Assembly (NCBI GenBank): GCA_951801245.1 | Contig: CATOMC010000006.1 | Span: 44,439 to 108,438, forward strand | Direction: 5' to 3' | Source of the DNA: an uncultured Lachnospiraceae bacterium | GTDB lineage: Bacteria > Bacillota_A > Clostridia > Lachnospirales > Lachnospiraceae | Length of the DNA: 64,000 nt | Shown here: positions 58,347 through 64,000 of the stretch, piece after piece | How the letters are laid out: the number at the start of each line of letters is the position of its first letter | How positions within the stretch are numbered: position 1 is the first letter of the stretch | Program-made: the position numbers and the translations under genes | The notes under the pieces: model-generated | Seen by the model: the letters and a program-made list of their open reading frames with translations, nothing else | Told to the model about the DNA's origin: nothing | Database searches by the model: none

Positions 58347-59396
58347 ATGCCTGAATACACACAGAATCAGAACGATAACGTGGAATATTTCAATTCTGAC
58401 GGCACGAAAAAGAAACATAAAAAAGAGAAGAAAAAGAATTCCAAATCCGGGTTTGTGCTTGGTGTTCTCGCCGTGCTGGCAGTAGTTCTTCTGACCAACG
58501 GCCTTGTGGTGACCAGACAGAATCAGTTTAAACTGATCAGACAGTTCGGCCGTGTGGACCGGGTGGTGACGGTGCCTGGACTCAGTTTTAAGATACCTTT
58601 TGTGGAGTCAGTGGATACTGTACCCAAGGAGCTTCTGCTCTATGACCTGCCTGCTTCCGATGTGATCACATCCGATAAGAAGACTATGATCGTGGACAGC
58701 TATGTTTTATGGCATGTGACCGATCCGTTAAAATTTGCCCAGACATTAAGCTGCTCTGTGAGTAATGCAGAGGGGCGTATCGATGCTATCGTCTACAATG
58801 CGGCCAAAAATACCATATCCAACATGAAACAGGACGAGGTGATCAGAAGCAGGGACGGCAAGATGACGATTACCGTCTCCGAGGTGGAAACTGATATCGA
58901 GGGAAATGACTTAAATCTCTCGCAGGAAGAGGAAGTGATCGAGATCACTTCACTGACGGAAGAGATTATGAGGCAGATCAATCATGTGGAGGAGCAGTAC
59001 GGGATTGAGATTGTTGCGGTGGAAGTCAAGAAACTGGATCTGCCGGATGACAACAAACAGGCAGTCTATACCCGTATGATCTCAGAGAGAGAAAATATTG
59101 CCGCGCAGTATACGGCAGAAGGTAAATCTGAGGCTAAGATGATAGAAAATACCACAGATAAAGAAGTATCCATTATGCTTTCCGATGCCAAGGCGAAGGC
59201 TGAGGCAACCATTGCAGAAGGAGAGGCTGAATATATGCGGATCCTTTCCGATGCTTATTCCGACCCGGAGAAGACGGACTTCTATTCCTTTGTGCGGGCG
59301 CTGGATGCGTTGGAAGAGAGTATGGTGGGAGATAATAAGACAGTCATCTTATCGGATGACTCACCGATCGCACAGATCTTTAACGGAAGATATTAG
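58347..59396 (+). CDS. hflC: SPFH/band 7 protein HflC
   Basis: The 349 residues have a charged cytoplasmic N-terminus (KKKHKKEKKKNSKSG), one helix (about 36-53, VLGVLAVLAVVLLTNGLVV), an SPFH domain (about 54-250, with FKLIRQFGRVDRVVTVPGL and FKIPFVESVDTV) and a helical tail with MISERENIAAQYTAEGKSEA and AEATIAEGEAEYMRIL. An acidic insertion (about 175-205, EGNDLNLSQEEEVIEITSL) is longer than in E. coli HflC. It is the partner of HflK; the genes are two bases apart. Confidence 0.88.
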   Translation: MPEYTQNQNDNVEYFNSDGTKKKHKKEKKKNSKSGFVLGVLAVLAVVLLTNGLVVTRQNQFKLIRQFGRVDRVVTVPGLSFKIPFVESVDTVPKELLLYDLPASDVITSDKKTMIVDSYVLWHVTDPLKFAQTLSCSVSNAEGRIDAIVYNAAKNTISNMKQDEVIRSRDGKMTITVSEVETDIEGNDLNLSQEEEVIEITSLTEEIMRQINHVEEQYGIEIVAVEVKKLDLPDDNKQAVYTRMISERENIAAQYTAEGKSEAKMIENTTDKEVSIMLSDAKAKAEATIAEGEAEYMRILSDAYSDPEKTDFYSFVRALDALEESMVGDNKTVILSDDSPIAQIFNGRY

Positions 59397-59428
59397 TGTG
59401 GGATTTCCTGGAGGGGTGTAATACAAAT

Positions 59429-60289
59429 ATGAATATTGATACTTTTTTTGCAACATTGGATTCCTTTTTTGAAAAGAATGAAATAGACAAGATTGATGGC
59501 TTCTTAGTATCCTCCCTGGCCCAGGCCAAGGAGGAGGAAGACTATGCGGCCTATATTTCCATCTGCAATGAGATGATCGGATTTTACCGCAGTACATCTG
59601 CTTTTGAAAAGGCCTATGTGGCGGCGGAGGATGTGCTGCTTTTGATGGAAGAATTAAAGCTGGATCATACGGAACACTTTGCAACCACCCTTCTAAATGC
59701 GGCTACCGCCTACCGGGCGGCCGGGGATTATGCTCAGGCGCTGCGCCTTTACAGACAGGCCTTGCAGATCTATGAGGGCATCATACCGCCAGATGACTAC
59801 CGGTATGCAGGGCTTTATAACAATATGAGCATCCTGTTGGAAAAAATGGAAGAAAATGAGGATGCAATCGCCTGTGCCAGGAAGGCCCTTGCCATTACAG
59901 AGCAGTTAGAAGGAGGCCGGATACAGACGGCGGTGACACTGACCAACATGGCGTTAGTGTACTTTAAAATCCCGGACACCGAGGAGGCCAGAAAGCTTTT
60001 AGAGAGGGCGCTGGCTATTTTCGAACAGGACGGCGAAGGGACCGATGAACATTACAGCGGCGCACTGGCCGGTATGGGAGAAGCCTGTTTCCGAACGGAA
60101 GAGTATGAGAAGGCACTGGCATATTACGAGAAAGCGCTTGCCAAAGTGAAACTTCATTATGGAGAGAATGTAAGTTACGGTGTTTTGTGTGAAAACTGTG
60201 CGGCAGTCTGTGAACGGATGGGAGATGAGGCGGCGCAGAAACGGTATCTGGACAAAGCAAAAGAAGTGATGGAGAGATACGGCAGATGA
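59429..60289 (+). CDS. Tetratricopeptide repeat protein
   Basis: The 286 residues contain about six TPR units from residue 45 onward, for example AAGDYAQALRLYRQALQIYE, NNMSILLEKMEENEDAIACA, and TEEYEKALAYYEKALAKVKL. TPR proteins are scaffolds. I place the start at ATG 59429, which follows GGAGGGG by 12 bases; a GTG at 59396 overlapping the hflC stop is a second possibility. The gene overlaps the DUF4037 gene by four bases (ATGA), so the two are coupled and may work together. Confidence 0.85.
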   Translation: MNIDTFFATLDSFFEKNEIDKIDGFLVSSLAQAKEEEDYAAYISICNEMIGFYRSTSAFEKAYVAAEDVLLLMEELKLDHTEHFATTLLNAATAYRAAGDYAQALRLYRQALQIYEGIIPPDDYRYAGLYNNMSILLEKMEENEDAIACARKALAITEQLEGGRIQTAVTLTNMALVYFKIPDTEEARKLLERALAIFEQDGEGTDEHYSGALAGMGEACFRTEEYEKALAYYEKALAKVKLHYGENVSYGVLCENCAAVCERMGDEAAQKRYLDKAKEVMERYGR

Positions 60290-61260
60290 AAGGGTTAGAA
60301 CTGGCGGAAAAATATTATCAGACTTATGGCGCAAAGATGCTGGAGGAGCAATTTGCACAGATAGAGGATCAGGCGGCTGTCGGACTGGTAGGTTATGGTT
60401 CCGAGTGCCTTGGATTTGACGATGAGATTTCCAGAGATCACGATTATGGCCCCTCTTTCTGTATCTGGTTGCCCGGCGTGATTTACAAAGAATATGGCGC
60501 CCAAATGCAGGCGGCCTATGACGCTCTGCCAAAGGAGTTCATGGGCTATGAGGCACGCATCGAGGAAGAACAGGGAAAAGGCCGGGTGGGCGTTTTATGT
60601 CTGGAATCCTTTTACGAAGATATCATTGGACGGTGCACGGTGCCGGAGACAGACGCACAATGGCTTGCTATCCCGGAGGAAATGCTGGCGACAGCAGTAA
60701 ACGGCAGGGTCTTTGCGGATCCTTCCGGGCAGTTTAGCCGCATTCGGGAAGGGCTTAAGCAGTACTATCCTCATGATGTCTGGATCAGGAAAATCGTGGA
60801 CAGCATGGCAAAAGCGGCGCAGGCAGGACAATATAACTATGCCCGTGCCATGAAGCGCGCAGAGCGGATCGCGGCGGAGATGGCATTGACAGAGTTCATC
60901 AGGGAAAGCATGCACCTGGTCTATCTGCTCAACAAGACCTATGCGCCTTTTTATAAATGGATGCATCGCGGCATGCAGGACCTGGCGGTCTGTTCGGAGA
61001 TAGGAGATATGTTGGGGCTTCTTTATCAGATACCGGATCCTGCTTCTGCCTGGGAAGGTGTCTCATCCGGGGAGTATGTCTATAATTTGAACACCAATGA
61101 TGGAAGGGTACTGATCATAGAAGCAGTCTGCAATATTCTGGTGCAGGAATTGAATGCACAGGGACTTTCCGATCTGCAGGACAATTTCCTGCAGAACCAT
61201 ATTCAGACAGTACTGGGGCACATACAGAGCCACAAAACAAAAAATGAAGTACTTGCATAA
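60286..61260 (+). CDS. DUF4037 family protein (nucleotidyltransferase-like)
   Basis: The 324 residues have an N-terminal segment GLVGYGSECLGFDDEISRDH followed by DYG, which resembles the nucleotidyltransferase core (Gly-Ser, then Asp pair). A C-terminal DUF4037 part follows (about 150-310, with AGQYNYARAMKRAERIAAEM). The family is found next to TPR proteins in many Lachnospiraceae. A nucleotide- or aminoglycoside-modifying role has been proposed for related folds, but the substrate here is unknown. Confidence 0.82.
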   Translation: MKGLELAEKYYQTYGAKMLEEQFAQIEDQAAVGLVGYGSECLGFDDEISRDHDYGPSFCIWLPGVIYKEYGAQMQAAYDALPKEFMGYEARIEEEQGKGRVGVLCLESFYEDIIGRCTVPETDAQWLAIPEEMLATAVNGRVFADPSGQFSRIREGLKQYYPHDVWIRKIVDSMAKAAQAGQYNYARAMKRAERIAAEMALTEFIRESMHLVYLLNKTYAPFYKWMHRGMQDLAVCSEIGDMLGLLYQIPDPASAWEGVSSGEYVYNLNTNDGRVLIIEAVCNILVQELNAQGLSDLQDNFLQNHIQTVLGHIQSHKTKNEVLA

Positions 61261-61351
61261 AATCCTGAATATAGTAAAATAATGCTGTATCTTTAGTGGA
61301 TTGGATTCTATGTGATGATCCAACAATGACAGAAAAAGGAGCTGTCCCCAG

Positions 61352-62557
61352 ATGGCTGGATTTGAAGTGGCAGGCAGAAAGTTCCGGACAGAGGTAGATT
61401 ATAAGGCTGCTCTGCGGGATAAAGCCAAAATAGACGCAATCAGGAAACAGATTAATATGGAACAACCGGGAGAAGTGATCACTCTGTACGGCAAGATGCA
61501 GTCCGGGAGTTTTCGGTTTGAAACTGCTGTGGGTAATGACTTTGACGATGAGATCTACGAACTGGCCCAGGAATTTAAGAAGCAGGGCTATAACCAGAAT
61601 AGTAGGATAGACTTGCGCAAAATAGGAAAAAGCGGGACGAAGAACAGTTCCAAAAGCCGCCCAAAGAAGGTGTCTGCGTCTGATAACAAAAAGAACAGCG
61701 AAACAGAAGTGTCTTTAGATCATTATGACAAGGCAATGCAGAAAGAAATTCTGTCAGAACTCAAGAAGCGTGAGAGACACCGCAAATTTATTGTGGCACT
61801 CTGCGCGGTTACTGCGGTCGCCTGTTTTGCCTATTTCGGAGTCTATTCCTATTTTACGGAAAGAACCGAGATGGATTATGAGAATCTGGCGCAATTGAAG
61901 GGGTCTTCTAACCTTGCGGCCTACGTAGAGGCACAGAGAACAACGATTCACCGGACGCAGGAAGAAGAGGTGAACCTGACTGTGCTGGAAGAATATCAGA
62001 CCCTTTATAATAAGAATAAGAAACTGATCGGCTGGATCAAAATTGATGATACCAAGATTGATTATCCGGTCATGCAGACAGCCAATAACGAATACTATAT
62101 GGATCACAATTTCAATCAGGAATACGATAAAAACGGCAGTCTGTTTCTGGACAAAGATTGTGATATCGTACACAGAAATACCAACCTGATCATTTATGGC
62201 CATCATATGAAGTCCGGTAAAATGTTTGGCGGACTCAATAAATACAGCAGTGAAGAGTATTGCAAGAGCCATCCGAACATTCAGTTTGATACCATCTATG
62301 AGCGGGGCACATATGAGGTGATGTATGTATTCCGTTCCAGGATTTATAATGAGGACGAGGTAGTATTTAAATATTATCAGTTCCTGGATGCGGCTTCCGA
62401 GCAGGAATTTAATTCCTATATGCAGGAGATGGCGGCACTGTCTCTCTATGATACCGGTGTGACGGCAAGCTATGGGGATCAGCTTTTGACGTTATCTACC
62501 TGTGACTATTCCGAAGAGGACGGCCGGTTTGTGGTGGTGGCTAAGAGGGTGATGTAG
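61352..62557 (+). CDS. srtB: Class B sortase with N-terminal cytoplasmic extension
   Basis: The 401 residues have an unusual cytoplasmic N-terminal region (about 1-140), one membrane helix (about 146-168, IVALCAVTAVACFAYFGVY) and an outer sortase B domain (about 205-401). The catalytic His lies in YGHHMKSG (about 284-286), the Cys in LSTCDYSEEDGRFVVVAKR (about 384) and the Arg in the same strand. Sortases join proteins bearing a C-terminal sorting signal to the wall; no such substrate is in this window. The N-terminal region begins FEVAGRKFRTEVDYKAALRD and is conserved-looking. Confidence 0.92.
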   Translation: MAGFEVAGRKFRTEVDYKAALRDKAKIDAIRKQINMEQPGEVITLYGKMQSGSFRFETAVGNDFDDEIYELAQEFKKQGYNQNSRIDLRKIGKSGTKNSSKSRPKKVSASDNKKNSETEVSLDHYDKAMQKEILSELKKRERHRKFIVALCAVTAVACFAYFGVYSYFTERTEMDYENLAQLKGSSNLAAYVEAQRTTIHRTQEEEVNLTVLEEYQTLYNKNKKLIGWIKIDDTKIDYPVMQTANNEYYMDHNFNQEYDKNGSLFLDKDCDIVHRNTNLIIYGHHMKSGKMFGGLNKYSSEEYCKSHPNIQFDTIYERGTYEVMYVFRSRIYNEDEVVFKYYQFLDAASEQEFNSYMQEMAALSLYDTGVTASYGDQLLTLSTCDYSEEDGRFVVVAKRVM

Positions 62558-62600
62558 GGAGGGGTATTTAGTATTTCCTATAAATATAAAAAGAAATATT

Positions 62601-62703
62601 TTCTTGTAGATTCCAGGTGAATATGATATGTTTATTTCACTTGGAATATCTACAGAAGTCATTCTAATGTCCGGAAAGGACATCTTAAAGAGCATTTCGC
62701 TCT
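62601..62703 (+). other. Three successive hairpins in the 311-base gap 62558-62868
   Basis: Hairpin 1 pairs 62601-62621 with 62636-62657 over about 20 positions with small bulges. Hairpin 2 is ATGTCC-GGAAA-GGACAT (62667-62683). Hairpin 3 is AGAGC-ATTTC-GCTCT (62689-62703). A structured leader or a small RNA for the Rpn-type gene is possible. An open frame across this gap (62628-62951) looks non-coding. Confidence 0.45.
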
Positions 62704-62868
62704 GTAATTCCGAGAGAGTAACTGATGATATATGTGCAGTTCGGCGCCTTGTTAAAGAGTGTTTTGAATCGGTCAAGCTGTACATGATAGTAACGGAAAT
62801 ATGCCACAACAGTACTGTCTTATGTATGGTCTGTATGACATATCTCCAGAAAGAAAAGGGAACAGATT

Positions 62869-63738
62869 ATGCAGACAGAGGAGACGAAAAAAGTAGTAAA
62901 ATGGGAACAGGAATTACCGGAAGGAACGATTTCGTATCAGATGACCAATGATTTTATGTTCAAAACGGTGTTCCAACAAAACAACAAGGCGTTGAAAGGA
63001 TTGTTGTGTGCCTTACTGGATATGAAAATGGAAGAAATTAGAACAATCAGAGTATTAAATCCGATTCATGAGGGAGATGTGATCAATGATAAATCAGTGA
63101 TATTAGACCTGCTCCTGGAACTGAATGATAACAGAATCATCGATATTGAGATGCAGGTGGAGAATGAAGGGAACTGGGAAGAACGGTCGCTGACTTATTT
63201 GAGCAGGGAGTTTGACCATTTGCAGAAAGGTGAAGACTACAAGAATCTAAAGAAAACAATACATATAGGGATCCTGGACTTTACGCCAAAAGGATTTCCG
63301 GAGAAATTATACACGGATTATTACTTTTATCATTATAATACCGGACATAAATATAGTGACAAAATGTCAATCCGCGTGTTACAATTAAATCAGCTTGGGA
63401 ACAAAGAAGATGAAGAGACAATGCCTGAACTTTATCGATGGGCGAAGTTGTTTAAGGCGACAAGCTGGGAGGAGATGAAGATGTTGGCGAAACAGGATGA
63501 GGGAATCAAAGAGTGTGTGGTCACATTAAAGGAACTGACTGACGATGAGAGAGCACGGATGCAGTATGAGGCCAGGGTCGATTACCAGCGCAGACTGAAA
63601 GATGCGGAATTATATGGAATAGAAAAAACATTGGTTTCTACAGTTGACAATGCCATGCATAATCTGAATCTGACGTTAGAGCAGGCATGTGCCGCTCTTG
63701 GAGTCACATTGGAAGATTATAGAACTGCAACAGAATAG
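62869..63738 (+). CDS. Rpn-family / PD-(D/E)XK nuclease family transposase-like protein
   Basis: The 289 residues match the Rpn recombination-promoting nuclease/putative transposase family: MTNDFMFKTVFQQNNKALKG in the N-terminus, then the PD-(D/E)XK core ILDLLLELNDNRIIDIEMQV (Asp, then Asp-x-Glu) and WEERSLTYLSREF. The tail has helical repeats. These proteins nick DNA and raise RecA-independent recombination in E. coli. Many copies occur per Lachnospiraceae genome. It stands alone between the hairpin region and a terminator. Confidence 0.88.
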   Translation: MQTEETKKVVKWEQELPEGTISYQMTNDFMFKTVFQQNNKALKGLLCALLDMKMEEIRTIRVLNPIHEGDVINDKSVILDLLLELNDNRIIDIEMQVENEGNWEERSLTYLSREFDHLQKGEDYKNLKKTIHIGILDFTPKGFPEKLYTDYYFYHYNTGHKYSDKMSIRVLQLNQLGNKEDEETMPELYRWAKLFKATSWEEMKMLAKQDEGIKECVVTLKELTDDERARMQYEARVDYQRRLKDAELYGIEKTLVSTVDNAMHNLNLTLEQACAALGVTLEDYRTATE

Positions 63739-63780
63739 TGTGAAATGATCATATAAATTATGAATATAGTCTGATGGCAT

Positions 63781-63818
63781 GAAAACAGGAATCTGCCCCC
63801 GGTCAGACTCCTGTTTTC
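63781..63818 (+). terminator. Terminator after the Rpn-family gene
   Basis: GAAAACAGGA (63781-63790) and TCCTGTTTTC (63809-63818) form a perfect 10-bp stem, with an inner TCTG/CAGA dyad. The remaining 3' tail (63819-64000) has a perfect hairpin GTTCAGCC-TTTC-GGCTGAAC (63867-63886) and no gene. Confidence 0.8.
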
Positions 63819-64000
63819 ACGTTATGATACCGAAATTGTCTAAAGAAGATACAAAAACAAGTAACAGTTCAGCCTTTCGGCTGAACGGAATTAAAAAGTT
63901 GTTATAAAAATGACGAAATTTTTTTGCCCCATAGAAGCGACTTTTCCACTTAAAACAGACTTATATCTACCAAAGGGTCATGAAAAACCAGTTTTAGAAA

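Noticed and set aside
62628..62951. 107-codon open frame before the Rpn gene
   Set aside because: It overlaps the Rpn start in another frame, has no ribosome binding site and covers hairpin sequence.

Overview
The window comes from an anaerobic, endospore-forming, low-to-mid GC Firmicute, most likely a gut Lachnospiraceae. The evidence is spoIVA, a GerA/SpoVAF-type germination gene and a cotJABC operon (sporulation); a class III (oxygen-sensitive) ribonucleotide reductase and an [FeFe]-hydrogenase (anaerobiosis); strong AGGAGG-type ribosome binding sites; and families typical of Lachnospiraceae such as GH112 with DUF6903, DUF5662, and a kinase paired with a divergent HTH protein. I saw no rRNA, tRNA or CRISPR array.

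Layout. 1-1.9 kb: polyamine ABC transporter genes (potA, start of potB) behind an XRE-cupin regulator, on the minus strand. 2-12.4 kb: housekeeping genes on the plus strand (lactonase, spoIVA, nucleoside salvage punA/cdd/MTA-type deaminase, a membrane MutS-like ATPase, RNase HI, a WYL regulator, an aminotransferase). 12.5-17.6 kb: nrdD-nrdG-dUTPase with paired NrdR-like boxes, then a germination gene. 18-21.5 kb: a sugar operon with an SGNH esterase and a GH1 glycosidase fused in frame to a complete mannose-6-phosphate isomerase. 21.5-33 kb: MATE pump, HTH/Ser-Thr kinase pair, secreted FN3-like protein, lipoprotein, and a two-component system with an ABC exporter. 33.2-43.6 kb: the cotJ operon, whose third gene is split by a mobile element. 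43.8-64 kb: GldA/GldFG-type transporter, Rex-site hydrogenase, gltX, helicase, a GH13-like protein lacking catalytic residues, trpS, HflK/HflC, TPR, DUF4037, sortase B and an Rpn-family nuclease.

Main discovery. cotJC (spore coat manganese-catalase-like protein) is cut in two by a 9,350-bp element. Its 5' part is at 42952-43143 and its 3' part at 33179-33610, same strand and same order. Both junctions carry the same GTACC core. Joining them rebuilds an uninterrupted 204-residue CotJC with no lost or added base. The element encodes a large serine recombinase, and its two ends, brought together, form an inverted-repeat attP-like site. It also carries a complete galacto-N-biose/lacto-N-biose utilisation operon (AraC regulator, ABC transporter, DUF6903, GH112 phosphorylase). 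This resembles the skin-type elements that interrupt sporulation genes and leave the mother-cell genome, but here the cargo is metabolic. Whether excision is programmed is inference.

Second discovery. spoIVA and the germination gene share an unusual 5' layout. A terminator-like hairpin holds the Shine-Dalgarno in its right arm, and a sporulation-sigma-like promoter overlaps its left arm. Read-through RNA would fold shut and terminate, while RNA started at the sporulation promoter would lack the left arm and be translatable.
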